DNA from: Siculibacillus sp.
Lineage (GTDB): Bacteria > Pseudomonadota > Alphaproteobacteria > Rhizobiales > Ancalomicrobiaceae
DNA length: 64,000 nucleotides
Assembly: GCA_030247555.1 (NCBI GenBank)
Contig: JAOTSD010000004.1
Span: forward strand, 1-64,000
Reading direction: 5' to 3'
In this document: positions 1 to 10,411 of the stretch, in pieces
Layout: every line of letters begins with the position of its first letter
Position numbering within the stretch: position 1 is the stretch's first letter
Program-made: the position numbers and the translations under genes
Notes under the pieces: generated by a model
The model's input: only the letters and a program-made list of their open reading frames with translations
What the model was told of the DNA's origin: nothing
Databases searched by the model: none

Positions 1-2
1 CC

Positions 3-1058
3 TCCGCCTTCGTCCATCTGGCGGTGATGGTGCCGCTCGGCTTCGGGGTGGCGCTGGTCGCCGCCCACGTCGGCACACCCTGGCTGCGCGAGGGAACCTC
101 GGCGGCGCTGACGGTGGTGTCGGTCGCCACCATCCTGTGGGTGTACCTGATCTCCGAGACGCCGTCGGCGGCGCACTATCACTATTTCGCCGCCCTGCCG
201 ATCCTCTACGGCAACGTGGTGCAGCGGCCGCACTTCCCCTATGCGGCGGGGGCATCGGGCATCGCGGTGGTGATGCACTGGTCGGCCATGGCGACCGGCG
301 GCCTGCCGGTCGAGGTGGCGATCGCGGCAGGCATCGAGTTCCTGACGGTGGCGGCGGTGACCCTGGTCGCGGTGTTCCTCATCGAGAGCGAACTGCGCCG
401 GGCCTATCTCCGCAGTCTGCGCGGTGAGATCAACACCGACCGGCTCAGCCATTCCAACGATGAACTGCGCCAACTCTCGCATCTCGACACGCTGACCGGC
501 ATCGCCAATCGGCGTTGGCTCGAGGCGCATCTCGACGAGATGGCGGACCGTTCGGCCCGCGCCGCCGTGCCTCTGGCGGTGTTGATGGTCGACGTCGACC
601 ACTTCAAGGGGTTCAACGACCACTACGGCCATCCGGAAGGCGATCGCTGCCTGAAGATGGTGGCGGCGGTGGCGCGCGATCAGGTTCGGCGCAAGGACGA
701 CCTCATCGGTCGCTTCGGCGGCGAGGAGTTCCTCGTCATCTTGCCGGGCACCGATCTCCTCGACGCCACCAAGGTGGCCGAGCGCATCCGCCACGCCATC
801 GAGTCGATGCGGTTGCCGCACGCCCGTTCCGACGTCGCCGACACGGTCACGGTGTCGATCGGGGTCGCCGCCGGACGGGTCTCGGACGGGATCTCGACCG
901 AGGAACTGGTGCGGGCCGCCGACAACGCGCTCTACGAGGCGAAGCGTCTCGGGCGCAATCGCATCCATGCTTCGGCGCCGGGCTTCACCGCGCTGGAGAC
1001 GTCGGCGGCGCCGCGTCCCCGCCGGATCTCGATCGCGGCGCGCGAAGCGGCCGAGTGA
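3..1058 (+). CDS. Membrane-bound diguanylate cyclase (GGDEF), 5' truncated by the window edge
   Basis: The reading frame is open to the left edge, so the N-terminus probably lies outside the window; internal GTG/ATG codons at 24 and 27 sit inside a hydrophobic segment. The first ~125 residues are several hydrophobic helices, followed by a short linker and a C-terminal GGDEF domain. The active-site motif is FGGEEF near residue 231 (counted from base 24), with an RKDD inhibitory I-site exactly five residues before it, so it is expected to make cyclic di-GMP from two GTP and to be product-inhibited. No EAL domain is present. The membrane part is probably sensory, ligand unknown. It is convergent with hemF. 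Confidence 0.9.
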   Translation, partial: SAFVHLAVMVPLGFGVALVAAHVGTPWLREGTSAALTVVSVATILWVYLISETPSAAHYHYFAALPILYGNVVQRPHFPYAAGASGIAVVMHWSAMATGGLPVEVAIAAGIEFLTVAAVTLVAVFLIESELRRAYLRSLRGEINTDRLSHSNDELRQLSHLDTLTGIANRRWLEAHLDEMADRSARAAVPLAVLMVDVDHFKGFNDHYGHPEGDRCLKMVAAVARDQVRRKDDLIGRFGGEEFLVILPGTDLLDATKVAERIRHAIESMRLPHARSDVADTVTVSIGVAAGRVSDGISTEELVRAADNALYEAKRLGRNRIHASAPGFTALETSAAPRPRRISIAAREAAE

Positions 1059-1073
1059 GCCACCGGGCCCGTC

Positions 1074-1958
1074 TCAGGGCCACTTCACCACCGGCGGCAT
1101 CGAGGAGAGGATCGAGGCGACGTTGCCGCCGGTCTTCAGGCCGAAGATGGTGCCGCGATCGTGGAGCAGGTTGAACTCGACGTAGCGGCCGCGACGGACG
1201 AGTTGTTCCTCGCGGTCGGCCTCGGTCCACGCCGCGCGGCCGTTACGGCGGACGAGATCGGGATAGACGGCGAGGAAGGCCTCGCCGACGTCGCGGGTGA
1301 AGGCGAAGTCGGCGGCGGCGTCGCCGCTGTCGAGCCGGTCGTAGAAGATGCCGCCGACGCCGCGCGGCTCACCGCGATGCTTCAGGAAGAAGTACTCGTC
1401 GCACCACGCCGCGTAGCGCGCATGGTCGGCGACCGCGTGGGCGTCGCAGGCCACCTTCATCGCCGCGTGGAAGGCGACGGTGTCGGGATCGTCCTGCGTG
1501 CGCCGGCGGTCGAGCACCGGCGTCAAGTCGGCGCCGCCGCCGAACCAGCGCCGGGTCGTCACCACGTGGCGGGTGTTCATGTGGACGGCGGGGACGTTCG
1601 GGTTCCAAGGATGGGCGATGAGCGAGATGCCGGCGGCCCAGAAGTGCGGATCCTCCTCGGCGCCGGGGATCTCCCCGCGGAACTCCGACGCGAACTCGCC
1701 GTGGACGGTGGAGACGTGGACGCCGACCTTCTCGAACACCCGGCCGTGCATCATCCCCATCACGCCGCCGCCGCCGGGGGCGCCGGTCACATCGGTGCGC
1801 TCCCAGGGGGTGCGGACGAAACGGCCGGGGGCGGCGTCGACGCCGGGCGTGGCGATCTCGTCCTCGAGCGTCTCGAAGGCGGCCGTGATGCGGTCGCGCA
1901 GCGCGACGAACCAGATGGCGGTGTCGCGCTTCAGGGCGTCGAGTTCGGTCGGGGTCAC
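1074..1958 (-). CDS. hemF: Oxygen-dependent coproporphyrinogen III oxidase
   Basis: This 294-residue protein matches the usual HemF length (about 300). It converts coproporphyrinogen III to protoporphyrinogen IX with O2 in haem synthesis. Family signatures are clear: a [10 protein letters not shown] block in the middle, an HMNTR motif just before it, and a C-terminal [14 protein letters not shown] / FGLKTGG segment. The start chosen is the GTG at 1958, whose bases overlap the TGA of trmL (GTGA, four shared bases); residues encoded further upstream in this frame are Arg/Pro-rich and unlike HemF. It is the second gene of a coupled trmL-hemF pair. The oxygen-dependent enzyme fits the aerobic bc1 complex encoded nearby. 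Confidence 0.95.
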   Translation of the reverse strand: MTPTELDALKRDTAIWFVALRDRITAAFETLEDEIATPGVDAAPGRFVRTPWERTDVTGAPGGGGVMGMMHGRVFEKVGVHVSTVHGEFASEFRGEIPGAEEDPHFWAAGISLIAHPWNPNVPAVHMNTRHVVTTRRWFGGGADLTPVLDRRRTQDDPDTVAFHAAMKVACDAHAVADHARYAAWCDEYFFLKHRGEPRGVGGIFYDRLDSGDAAADFAFTRDVGEAFLAVYPDLVRRNGRAAWTEADREEQLVRRGRYVEFNLLHDRGTIFGLKTGGNVASILSSMPPVVKWP

Positions 1959-2452
1959 GGGGCGTCTCCGGGGATCGTCGGGTCGAGCGGCGGGAAGCCG
2001 CGGATCTGGCGCAGCGCCTCGCCGAGCACCATGGTGGCGGCGACCGCGACGTTGAGCGAGCGCAGGCCGGGACGCATCGGCACGACGAGACGGGCGTCGG
2101 CGCTGCGATGGACCTCCTCGGGGACACCGGCCGACTCGCGACCGACCATCACCGCGTCGCCGTCGCGGAAGGTGAAGTCGAGGTAGGGCGTGGTGGCGCG
2201 GGTGGTCAAGAGCACCAGACGTCGGCCCGCCGCCCGGCGGGCGTCCTCGAAGGTGGTCCACGAAGCGTGGCGGGTCAGGACGGCGGCGTCGAGATAGTCC
2301 ATGCCGGCGCGGCGAAGATTGCGATCGGTGACGGCGAAGCCGGCCGGCTCGATCAGGTCGACGGCGAGGCCGAGGCAGGCCGCGGTGCGCAGCAGCGTAC
2401 CGGCGTTCTGCGGGATGTCCGGCTGGAAGAGCACGAGGCGGAGGTCGGTCAT
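1955..2452 (-). CDS. trmL: tRNA (cytidine(34)-2'-O)-methyltransferase TrmL
   Basis: A 165-residue SPOUT-fold (SpoU/YibK) methyltransferase. It 2'-O-methylates the wobble nucleotide of leucine tRNAs using S-adenosylmethionine. Visible motifs are [18 protein letters not shown] near the N-terminus, GRESAGVP in the middle, and the C-terminal knot segment [14 protein letters not shown]. Length and motif order agree with TrmL and there is no N-terminal RNA-binding extension as in TrmH/RlmB. It is the promoter-proximal gene of the trmL-hemF pair, divergent from petA. Confidence 0.93.
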   Translation of the reverse strand: MTDLRLVLFQPDIPQNAGTLLRTAACLGLAVDLIEPAGFAVTDRNLRRAGMDYLDAAVLTRHASWTTFEDARRAAGRRLVLLTTRATTPYLDFTFRDGDAVMVGRESAGVPEEVHRSADARLVVPMRPGLRSLNVAVAATMVLGEALRQIRGFPPLDPTIPGDAP

Positions 2453-2815
2453 GGACGCGTCACGGGGAGAGAATCACCCTGCGTGAAGATGGGGCGGCGG
2501 GAGGTCCCGGCGAGTCCCTTCGACGGCGAACCGGTCCGGCAGCGCCATTCGGCCGCAGGTTCGAGCGGCAAGTATGCCACATCTCGAATATATTGCATGG
2601 AACACTTCCAAGGTCGCGGGTCAGGGTGACATCCCGTCGCTGGACATTGGGGCGACCAGATGTCAAAACGGCGGCCGATCGGACACTGGGGGCTTTCCGG
2701 CTTCCGGAGGCCTTTATTCACTCCGCGCATCTCCTTCCGGCGTGCGTGACGAAACCTGCGGCTCTTCGGGGCGGGCGGTCGCGGCGCGAAGGGGGGAGAC
2801 TCAAGATCCGACGAC
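2453..2815. promoter_or_regulatory. Divergent promoter region between trmL and petA
   Basis: This 363-base gene-free stretch separates trmL (leftward) from petABC (rightward) and must carry both promoters. It is locally AT-richer around 2570-2600 (a CGAATATATTGC run), but I cannot assign -35/-10 boxes with confidence. A G/A-rich run at 2790-2799 lies about 16 bases before the ATG at 2816. No further gene is visible. Confidence 0.45.
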
Positions 2816-3358
2816 ATGCGAGAGGATCCGACCTTGGCTACCATGGACACCGCAGAACCGTCGCGCCGCGACTTTCTCTACATCGCCACGGGCGCCGTCG
2901 CCGCCGTGGGCGCCGCTTCGGCGGTGTGGCCGTTCATCGACCAGATGAACCCCGACGCCTCGGCGCTGGCGATGGCCTCGACCGAGGTCGACGTCTCGGC
3001 CGTCGCTCCGGGCCAGATCATCACCGTCAAATGGCGCGGCAAGCCGGTGTTCATCCGCAACCGGACGCCGGACGAGATGAAGAAGCTCGACGCGATGGAC
3101 GTGAAGAGCCTCAAGGATCCCCAGAGCGACGCCGATCGCGTCAAGAAGGGTCACGAGAACCTGCTCGTCGTCGTCGGCGTGTGCACCCATCTGGGTTGCG
3201 TGCCGCTCGGCCATGCCGGCGATCACGACGGCTGGTTCTGCCCCTGCCACGGTTCGCACTACGACGCTTCGGGCCGCATCCACGCCGGTCCCGCGCCCCT
3301 CAACCTGCCCGTCCCGCCCTACGAGTTCATCTCGGACAAGGTCGTGAAGATCGGCTGA
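2816..3358 (+). CDS. petA: Ubiquinol-cytochrome c reductase Rieske iron-sulfur subunit
   Basis: This 180-residue subunit of the cytochrome bc1 complex carries electrons from ubiquinol at the Qo site to cytochrome c1. It has a twin-arginine signal/anchor (SRRDFLYIA then a hydrophobic helix, residues ~16-40) and the two 2Fe-2S cluster boxes CTHLGC and CPCHGSHYD in a periplasmic C-terminal domain. The ATG at 2816 is used; a TTG at 2834 or ATG at 2843 would also leave the Tat motif intact. It is first in petABC, 26 bases before petB. A PetP/PetR-like regulator pair lies at 25.5-26.8 kb. Confidence 0.96.
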   Translation: MREDPTLATMDTAEPSRRDFLYIATGAVAAVGAASAVWPFIDQMNPDASALAMASTEVDVSAVAPGQIITVKWRGKPVFIRNRTPDEMKKLDAMDVKSLKDPQSDADRVKKGHENLLVVVGVCTHLGCVPLGHAGDHDGWFCPCHGSHYDASGRIHAGPAPLNLPVPPYEFISDKVVKIG

Positions 3359-3384
3359 CGCCAGCGCCTCAGGAGAAGAAGCAC

Positions 3385-4617
3385 ATGAGCGGTCATTCGA
3401 CCTACACGCCGTCGAACGGTTTCACCCGTTGGCTCGACGCGCGTCTGCCGATCATCCGGCTGAGCTACGACAGTTTCGTCGCCTATCCGACGCCGCGGAA
3501 CCTCAACTACTGGTGGACCTTCGGCGGCATCCTTTCGATGATGCTGGCGGTGCAGCTGATCACCGGCATCGTCCTGGTGATGCACTACACTCCGAACACC
3601 CTGATGGCCTTCGCCTCGGTCGAGCACATCATGCGCGACGTGAACTGGGGCTGGCTGATCCGCTACATGCACGCCAACGGCGCGTCGATGTTCTTCGTCG
3701 CCGTCTACATCCACATCCTGCGCGGCATGTACTACGGCTCCTACAAGGCCCCGCGCGAGATCCTGTGGATCCTCGGCGTGGTGATCTACCTCCTGATGAT
3801 GGCCACCGCCTTCATGGGCTACGTGCTGCCCTGGGGCCAGATGTCCTTCTGGGGCGCCACCGTCATCACCAACCTGTTCTCGGCCATTCCGCTGATCGGC
3901 GATCCGATCGTCATCTGGCTGTGGGGCGGGTTCTCGGTCGACAACCCGACGCTGAACCGCTTCTTCTCGCTGCACTACCTGCTGCCGTTCGTCATCGCCG
4001 CGGTGGTCGTCCTGCACGTCTGGGCGCTGCACGTCGTCGGTCAGAACAACCCGACGGGCGTCGAGGTGAAGTCCGAGCAGGACACCGTGGCCTTCACCCC
4101 CTACGCGACCCTGAAGGACGCGTTCGGCATGTCGGCCTTCCTGGTGCTGTTCTGCTGGTTCCTGTTCTACACCCCGAACTACATGGGCCACCCGGACAAC
4201 TACATTCCGGCGAACCCGATGGTGACCCCGGCGCACATCGTCCCGGAATGGTACTTCCTGCCGTTCTACGCGATCCTGCGCTCGATCCCCGACAAGCTCG
4301 GCGGCGTCATCGCCATGTTCGGCGCCATCGCGGTGCTGTTCGTGCTGCCCTGGCTCGACACCTCGAAGGTGAAGTCGTCCACCTATCGCCCGCTCTACAA
4401 GCAGTTCTTCTGGATCTTGGTGGTCGTCGGCCTCGGCCTCGGCTATCTCGGATCGCAGCCGGCCGAAGGTGGCTACGTCATCGCCTCCCGCATCCTGACC
4501 GCTTGGTACTTCTTCCACTTCCTGGTGATCCTGCCGGTCGTCGGCCTCATCGAGAAGCCGAAGCCGGTGCCGGAGTCGATCACGGCGGCGGTTCTCGCCA
4601 AGAACGCGGCCCACTGA
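3385..4617 (+). CDS. petB: Cytochrome b of the bc1 complex
   Basis: A 410-residue integral membrane protein with eight predicted helices that binds two b haems and forms the quinone sites. The Qo-site PEWY motif is visible ([14 protein letters not shown]), with a [14 protein letters not shown] segment upstream and paired histidines in helices B and D (for example [15 protein letters not shown]). The ATG at 3385 follows a strong AGGAGAAG ribosome site; the frame is open further upstream but overlaps petA. Length is typical of alphaproteobacterial cytochrome b. It is the central gene of petABC and its coding sequence is very GC-rich at third positions. Confidence 0.97.
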   Translation: MSGHSTYTPSNGFTRWLDARLPIIRLSYDSFVAYPTPRNLNYWWTFGGILSMMLAVQLITGIVLVMHYTPNTLMAFASVEHIMRDVNWGWLIRYMHANGASMFFVAVYIHILRGMYYGSYKAPREILWILGVVIYLLMMATAFMGYVLPWGQMSFWGATVITNLFSAIPLIGDPIVIWLWGGFSVDNPTLNRFFSLHYLLPFVIAAVVVLHVWALHVVGQNNPTGVEVKSEQDTVAFTPYATLKDAFGMSAFLVLFCWFLFYTPNYMGHPDNYIPANPMVTPAHIVPEWYFLPFYAILRSIPDKLGGVIAMFGAIAVLFVLPWLDTSKVKSSTYRPLYKQFFWILVVVGLGLGYLGSQPAEGGYVIASRILTAWYFFHFLVILPVVGLIEKPKPVPESITAAVLAKNAAH

Positions 4618-4643
4618 ACCGAAGAGATCGGGAGACACGAAAA

Positions 4644-5510
4644 ATGACCATGATCCTTTCCGGTTCCAAGCTCGGCCGCGTCCTCGGCGCCGCCGTCCTG
4701 GCCGTGGGGCTCGGCTTCGCCGCCGCCCCGGCCTCCGCCTCCGACGCCGGCCATGGCCCCAAGGTCGAGATGCAGTCCTGGTCCTTCGCCGGCCCCTTCG
4801 GCCGCTTCGACAAGGGCCAGCTGCAGCGCGGCTACAAAGTCTACAAGGAAGTCTGCGCCGCCTGCCACTCGATGCAGCTCGTCGCCTACCGCAACCTCAC
4901 GGACGAGGGCGGCCCGAGCTTCACCGTCGACCAGGTCAAGGCGCTCGCCGCCGAGATCAAGGTCAAGGACGGCCCGAACGACGCCGGCGAGATGTTCGAG
5001 CGCAACGGTCGTCCCTCCGACCGCTTCCCCTCGCCCTTCGCCAACGACGAAGCGGCGCGGGCGGCCTTCGGCGGCGCCCTGCCGCCCGATCTGTCGCTGA
5101 TCGGCAAGAACCGCGCCGCCCATCGCGGTGGCGTCTCCTTCCTCGGCGACCCCTTCACCCTCTATGCCGAAGCCGGCCCGGACTACGTCTACAATCTGAT
5201 GACCGGCTACGTCGACGCCCCCGCCGGCACCACCTGCGACGGCGCCCTGCAGTACAACCAGTCCTTCATCGGCGGCACCTGCATCGCCATGCCCAACCCG
5301 CTCGCGGAAGGCATGGTGACCTACGACGACGGCACCAAGACCACCGTCGAACAGTACGCCCGCGACGTCGCCGCCTTCCTGATGTGGACCGCCGAGCCCA
5401 AGCTCGAGGCGCGCAAGTCGACCGGCCTCAAGGTGATCCTGTTCCTGATCGTCCTCACCGGCCTGCTCTATCTGTCGAAGCGCAAGCTCTGGGCGAACGT
5501 CGCCCACTGA
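4644..5510 (+). CDS. petC: Cytochrome c1
   Basis: A 288-residue periplasmic c-type cytochrome of the bc1 complex. It has a Sec signal peptide ending near the ASA sequence at residue ~32, a haem-attachment CAACH motif, a MPNPL sequence expected to carry the axial methionine, and a single C-terminal transmembrane anchor followed by KRK. The start at 4644 follows GGGAGACACG. It is the last gene of petABC and is followed by a strong hairpin terminator. Electrons pass from here to a soluble or membrane cytochrome c encoded elsewhere. Confidence 0.96.
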   Translation: MTMILSGSKLGRVLGAAVLAVGLGFAAAPASASDAGHGPKVEMQSWSFAGPFGRFDKGQLQRGYKVYKEVCAACHSMQLVAYRNLTDEGGPSFTVDQVKALAAEIKVKDGPNDAGEMFERNGRPSDRFPSPFANDEAARAAFGGALPPDLSLIGKNRAAHRGGVSFLGDPFTLYAEAGPDYVYNLMTGYVDAPAGTTCDGALQYNQSFIGGTCIAMPNPLAEGMVTYDDGTKTTVEQYARDVAAFLMWTAEPKLEARKSTGLKVILFLIVLTGLLYLSKRKLWANVAH

Positions 5511-5535
5511 GCGAGGTTCGCGACCACCGCGATCG

Positions 5536-5574
5536 GAGGAGGGCTCCCGGGCGACCGGGGGCCCTCCTCGCTTT
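5536..5574 (+). terminator. Intrinsic terminator of petABC
   Basis: A 15-base inverted repeat (5536-5550 with 5555-5569, one T-G wobble, GCGA loop) is followed by GCTTTTC. It lies 25 bases after the petC stop and before mtnP, so it should separate the two operons. Confidence 0.8.
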
Positions 5575-5656
5575 TCGGGGGGAGCGTGGGGACGACACGG
5601 ATTGCATCGGCCGGCGAAATGCCGACACTGCGGCGGACGGCACCAAGGGGGACACG

Positions 5657-6538
5657 ATGACGGCATCGGTGATCGGGGTGATCGGCGGATCGGGGCTCTA
5701 CGATCTGCCGGGGGTGATGAATGCGCGCTGGGTGACGGTCGACAGCCCGTGGGGGACGCCGTCCGACCAGTTGCTGATCGGCGAGATCGGCGGCAAGAAG
5801 CTGGTCTTCCTGCCGCGCCACGGCCGCGGCCACCGCATCCCGCCCTCCGACATCGACTACCGCGCCAACATCGACGCGATGAAGCGCGCCGGCGTCACCG
5901 ACATCGTCTCGGTGTCGGCGGTGGGCAGCTACCGCGAGGAGCTGGCGCCGGGCACCTTCGTCCTGATCGACCAGTTCGTCGATCGCACCCAGCGGCGCGT
6001 CTCGACCTTCTTCGGCCCGGGCTGCGTCGGTCACGTCGCCTTCGGCCACCCGACCAGCCCCGGCATCACGGACCGGCTGGAGGCGGCGGCCCGCGCCGAG
6101 GACATTCCGTGCCGGCGCGGCGGCACCTACGTCTGCATGGAGGGGCCGCAGTTCTCCACCGAGGCGGAGAGCCGTTGGTATCGGTCGGCCGGCTTCGACG
6201 TCATCGGCATGACCAACATGCCGGAGGCCAAGCTCGCCCGCGAGGCCGAGATCCCCTACGCCACCGTGGCCATGGTCACCGACTACGACTGCTGGCACCC
6301 GGATCACGACCACGTCGACGTGGTCTCGGTGATCAAGGTGGCGCACGCCAACGCCGACAAGGCGCGCCGCCTCGTCGCCCGTTTCGCCGTCGACTTCCCG
6401 GCCGAGCACCCGGCCTGTCCGATCGGTTCGGACCGGGCGCTCGAGCACGCCATCATGACGGCCCGCGAAGCGCGCGATCCGGCCCTGCTGGCCAAGCTCG
6501 ACGCGGTGGCGGGACGGGTGTTGAAGGCACGCGGATGA
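5657..6538 (+). CDS. mtnP: S-methyl-5'-thioadenosine phosphorylase
   Basis: A 293-residue member of the PNP/MTAP phosphorylase family. It splits 5'-methylthioadenosine (a by-product of polyamine and homoserine-lactone synthesis) into adenine and 5-methylthioribose-1-phosphate. Typical motifs are [13 protein letters not shown] at the N-terminus, the phosphate-binding LPRHGRGH, and [13 protein letters not shown] followed by [14 protein letters not shown]. The ATG at 5657 was chosen because upstream in-frame sequence overlaps the petABC terminator. It overlaps trmO by ATGA and is followed by apt, which salvages the adenine it releases. Confidence 0.95.
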   Translation: MTASVIGVIGGSGLYDLPGVMNARWVTVDSPWGTPSDQLLIGEIGGKKLVFLPRHGRGHRIPPSDIDYRANIDAMKRAGVTDIVSVSAVGSYREELAPGTFVLIDQFVDRTQRRVSTFFGPGCVGHVAFGHPTSPGITDRLEAAARAEDIPCRRGGTYVCMEGPQFSTEAESRWYRSAGFDVIGMTNMPEAKLAREAEIPYATVAMVTDYDCWHPDHDHVDVVSVIKVAHANADKARRLVARFAVDFPAEHPACPIGSDRALEHAIMTAREARDPALLAKLDAVAGRVLKARG

Positions 6539-6995
6539 CCGACATCACGATGGAGGTGATCGCCCGGGTGCACGGTGGCCGGGTCGAGAACGAGGACGAT
6601 CGCTGGGGCGATGTCGAGGCCGAGATCGTGCTGGCGCCGGATCTGCCGGAGACGGCGCTCGCGGGGCTCGACGACTTCTCCCATGCGGTGATCGTCTTCC
6701 ATTTCGACATGATCGATCCGGAGGCGATCGTCACCGGGGCGCGGCGGCCGCGCGGGCGGGCGGACTGGCCGGAGGTCGGCATCTTCGCCCAACGCGGCAG
6801 CCCGCGGCCGAACCGCATCGGGGTGACCACGGTGGAGATCGTCGCGCTCGAGGGGCGACGCCTCAGGGTGCGCGGGCTCGACGCCATCGAGGGGACGCCG
6901 GTGCTCGACATCAAGCCGGTGATGCGCGGTTTCGAGCCGCGCGGAGACATCCGCGAACCCGACTGGGCGGCGGAGATCATGAAGGACTACTGGTG

Positions 6996-6996
<1 letters not shown>
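6535..6996 (+). CDS. trmO: TsaA/TrmO-type tRNA methyltransferase
   Basis: A 153-residue protein with the TsaA-like beta-barrel domain. Family members of the TrmO group use S-adenosylmethionine to N6-methylate t6A37 in tRNA-Thr. Recognisable parts are the [14 protein letters not shown] segment, [15 protein letters not shown], and the C-terminal [13 protein letters not shown]. It shares ATGA with mtnP and TGATG with apt, so all three are very probably co-translated. Many TsaA-domain proteins are uncharacterised, so the exact tRNA target is inferred from family membership only. Confidence 0.82.
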
Positions 6997-7523
<527 letters not shown>

Positions 7524-7562
7524 GGCGACCTGCGCCGGCCGGGCGGCCGTCACGCCACCTCG

Positions 7563-8588
7563 TCACACCACCTCGTCGGGCACCAGGCGGCACCAGCCGT
7601 CGCCGTCGGTCTCGATCTGCAGGGTGACGTGGTCGATGCCGTAACGGTCGGCGAGCGTCTCCGCCGCTTCGGCGAGAAAGTCGTCGCCGGGGTGGCCCGC
7701 GGGCATCACCAGATGGGCGGTGAGCGCCGCCGACGTCGTCGACAGGCCCCAGACGTGGAGGTCGTGCAGGCTCGCCACGCCGGGTAGGCCGGCGAGATGG
7801 GCCCGCACCGCGTCCGGATCGATCCCGAAGGGGACCGCGGCGACCGACAGGGCGGAGCTTTCGACCAGGAGGCCGCGCGTCGACCAGACGATCACCGCCG
7901 AGACCAACAGCGACACCGCCGGATCGATACGGTCGATCCCGGTCCCGAGCACCGCGACGCCGGCGACGACGACGCCGGCGGAGATCGCCGCGTCGGTCGC
8001 CATGTGCAGATAGACGCCGCGGATGTTGAGGTCGCCGGCGGCGCCGCGGTGGAAGAGCAGGGCGGTGGCGCCGTTGATGACGATGCCGATGCCGGCGACC
8101 ACCACCATGGTCAGACCGGCGACCGGCTCCGGGGCGAGGAGGCGATGGACCGCTTCGAGCGCGATGGCGCCGACGGCGACGAGCAGGAAGACGGCGTTGA
8201 ACAGGGCGGCGAGGATCGACGATCCGGAGAGGCCGTAAGTGAAGCGGGTGCTCGGCGGCCGAGTGGAGGCGCGCGCCGCGACCCAGGCGACGATGAGAGC
8301 GAGCACGTCGGAGAGGTTGTGGCCGGCGTCGGCGAGGAGCGCCATCGAGTTGCCGAAGAAGCCGAAGGTCGCTTCCACGACGACGAAGCCGGTGTTGAGC
8401 ACGATGCCGATGAGGAAGGCGCGGCCGAAATCGGCGGGCGCGTGGGCGTGATCGTGGTGGTGCGGGTGGGAATGGCCGTGGTGGCGATGCCCGGCGCGCC
8501 CATGATCGTGTCCGGCGTGGCCATGATCGTGCCCGTGGGCGTGATCGCAGGGTTCGTGATCGTGGTGATGGTCGTGGACGCCGCTCAT
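7563..8588 (-). CDS. Cation diffusion facilitator metal efflux transporter with His-rich N-terminus
   Basis: This 341-residue CDF-family transporter is expected to export Zn(II), Co(II) or a related divalent metal in exchange for protons. The first ~50 residues are a histidine/aspartate-rich stretch with some 20 His, followed by six hydrophobic helices. Metal-site motifs are HNLSD in helix 2 and HMATD in helix 5, and a cytoplasmic domain (DLHVWGLST) follows. Domain order resembles DmeF/CzcD proteins. Metal preference cannot be read from sequence. It is convergent with apt and precedes epmA's stop on the same strand, with 79 bases between them. Confidence 0.92.
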   Translation of the reverse strand: MSGVHDHHHDHEPCDHAHGHDHGHAGHDHGRAGHRHHGHSHPHHHDHAHAPADFGRAFLIGIVLNTGFVVVEATFGFFGNSMALLADAGHNLSDVLALIVAWVAARASTRPPSTRFTYGLSGSSILAALFNAVFLLVAVGAIALEAVHRLLAPEPVAGLTMVVVAGIGIVINGATALLFHRGAAGDLNIRGVYLHMATDAAISAGVVVAGVAVLGTGIDRIDPAVSLLVSAVIVWSTRGLLVESSALSVAAVPFGIDPDAVRAHLAGLPGVASLHDLHVWGLSTTSAALTAHLVMPAGHPGDDFLAEAAETLADRYGIDHVTLQIETDGDGWCRLVPDEVV

Positions 8589-8667
8589 CCGGCCCTCGTC
8601 GTCTCGCGGGTGCGGGAGATTGGCCCGAAACGCGAGCGGATACTATCACAAGCGTTCCGGGTCGGGG

Positions 8668-9714
8668 TCACCCCTCCGGGGTCCACATGACGTCGGAGAG
8701 GCGGGGAGCGCCGAGCGCCAGCATCACCAGGCGATCGAAGCCCAGGGCGATGCCGCTGGTCGGCGGCATCCGAGCGAGGGCGGCGAGGAAGTCCTCGTCG
8801 ATCGGGTAGCGCTCGCCGTAGATGCGCTCCTTCTCGTCCATCTCGACGAGGAATCGGCGGCGTTGTTCGGCCGGATCGGTCAGTTCGCCGAAGGCGTTGG
8901 CCAGTTCCACCCCACAGGCCCACAGTTCGAAACGTTCGGCGACGCGCGGGTCGTGGGCGCAGGGGCGGGCGAGAGCCGCCTCGCGGCTGGGATATTCGGT
9001 GAGCAGCACGGCGCGGCCGTCGCCGAGCGCCGGCTCGATCCGCTCGGCGAGCACCCGCGAGAAGACGTCGGACCAGCCGTCGTCGTCGCCGACGCGGATG
9101 CCGGCGGCGGTCGCCATGGCGGCGAGTGCGTCGTGGTCGGGTTCGGCCGTCGGATCGGCGGGCAGCGTGGCCAGGAGATCTATACCGGCGAGGTGGGCGA
9201 AGGCATCGGCGACGGTCAGGCGTTCGGGAGTGAGGTGAGGGTCGCAGGTGCGGCCGCGATGGACGAGATGGCTGGCGCCGACGGTGTCGGCGGTCAGGCG
9301 CAGGAGGCCGGCGCAGTCGTCCATGAGCGCTTCCCATGGGGCACCGGCACGATACCACTCGAGCATGGTGAACTCGATGGCGTGGCGGTCGCCGCCCTCG
9401 CGATTGCGCCAGACCCGGGCGAAGTCGAAGATCTTCGTCTCGCCGGCGGCGACGAGTTTCTTCATCGCGTATTCCGGCGAGGTGTGCAGCCAGCGCCGGC
9501 GCCGCTCGCCGTCGTCGCCGGTGACCCAGACACCGAGAGCGTGGAGATGCGTCTCGTTGCCCGGCGAGACCTGCAGACAGGTGGTCTCGACCTCGGTGAA
9601 GTCGTCGGCCTCGAACCACCGGCGGATGGCGCTCTTCACGCGATTGCGGGCGAGCAGGAGGGGGCGTCGATCGGCATGGGTGACCGGATCCCACCAGGGC
9701 GTGGCGGTTTTCAT
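8668..9714 (-). CDS. epmA: EF-P--(R)-beta-lysine ligase (EpmA/GenX/PoxA)
   Basis: A 348-residue stand-alone class II lysyl-tRNA-synthetase-like catalytic domain with no anticodon-binding domain, as expected of EpmA. Motif 2 (FDFARVWRNREGG) and motif 3 (GIALGFDRLVML) are present. EpmA activates (R)-beta-lysine and attaches it to a lysine of elongation factor P. The ATG at 9714 gives the usual family length; the frame continues upstream with unrelated sequence over efp. It is divergent from efp, its presumed substrate, across a ~108-base promoter region. EpmB, which makes the beta-lysine, is not in this window. Confidence 0.93.
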   Translation of the reverse strand: MKTATPWWDPVTHADRRPLLLARNRVKSAIRRWFEADDFTEVETTCLQVSPGNETHLHALGVWVTGDDGERRRRWLHTSPEYAMKKLVAAGETKIFDFARVWRNREGGDRHAIEFTMLEWYRAGAPWEALMDDCAGLLRLTADTVGASHLVHRGRTCDPHLTPERLTVADAFAHLAGIDLLATLPADPTAEPDHDALAAMATAAGIRVGDDDGWSDVFSRVLAERIEPALGDGRAVLLTEYPSREAALARPCAHDPRVAERFELWACGVELANAFGELTDPAEQRRRFLVEMDEKERIYGERYPIDEDFLAALARMPPTSGIALGFDRLVMLALGAPRLSDVMWTPEG

Positions 9715-9822
9715 GACTTTTCGCTTTCTTCCCGGGCCGAGACGTGAGAGAGGAGACGCCGACGCGTGCGAGCTTTCCGGTTCGCGCGACACTTCGTTTT
9801 TGCCGTGAGAGGTCCGGGACCC
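9715..9822. promoter_or_regulatory. Divergent promoter region between epmA and efp
   Basis: This 108-base gap between two head-to-head genes must hold both promoters. No consensus boxes are obvious. The efp start is preceded by GAGAGGTCCGGGACCC, a plausible but slightly distant ribosome site. Confidence 0.4.
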
Positions 9823-10389
9823 ATGAGAGTCAATGCGCAGAATCTCCGCAAGGGCAACGTCGTCGAGATGGACGGCAGGCTCTACGTCGTTCTTTCCGCC
9901 GAGAGCTTCCATCCGGGCAAGGGCACTCCCACCACTCAGATCGACATGCGCCGTATTTCCGACGGCGTGAAGGTGTCGGAGCGGTGGAAGACCACCGAGC
10001 AGGTCGAGCGCGCCATGCTCGACGAGCGCGCCTACGCCTATCTCTACAACGACGACGAGGGCTTCCACTTCATGAACAAGGAGAACTACGACCAGATCGT
10101 GGTTCCCAAGGACGTGGTCGGCGATCAGGCCGCCTATCTCCAGGAAGACATGGAGTGCCAGGTGGCGATCTACCAGGACATTCCGGTTTCGATCGAGTTG
10201 CCGGCGCGCGTCACCCTCGAGATCGTCGACACCGAGCCGGTGACCAAGGGTCAGACCGCCTCGTCGTCCTACAAGCCGGCGATGCTGTCGAACGGCGTCA
10301 AGACCGCGGTGCCGCCCCATGTCGGCATCGGCACCCGCGTCGTGGTGATGACCGCCGACGGCTCCTACGTCGAGCGCGCCAAGGACTGA
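9823..10389 (+). CDS. efp: Translation elongation factor P
   Basis: A 188-residue protein with the three EF-P beta-barrel domains; it relieves ribosome stalling at polyproline stretches. The modification loop reads HPGKGTP with the lysine at residue 33, the position beta-lysylated in EpmA-type systems. The C-terminal part has the usual [13 protein letters not shown] and VPPHVGIGT segments. The ATG at 9823 gives the standard length; an upstream in-frame ATG at 9766 would add a non-conserved 19 residues. The neighbouring divergent epmA supports lysine rather than arginine-rhamnose modification. Confidence 0.96.
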   Translation: MRVNAQNLRKGNVVEMDGRLYVVLSAESFHPGKGTPTTQIDMRRISDGVKVSERWKTTEQVERAMLDERAYAYLYNDDEGFHFMNKENYDQIVVPKDVVGDQAAYLQEDMECQVAIYQDIPVSIELPARVTLEIVDTEPVTKGQTASSSYKPAMLSNGVKTAVPPHVGIGTRVVVMTADGSYVERAKD

Positions 10390-10411
10390 CGTCCGGTTCC
10401 GCACGGCGGAA

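Noticed and set aside
3319..4638. Minus-strand open frame opposite petB
   Set aside because: Antisense of cytochrome b; composition His/Asp/Arg-rich, no domain.
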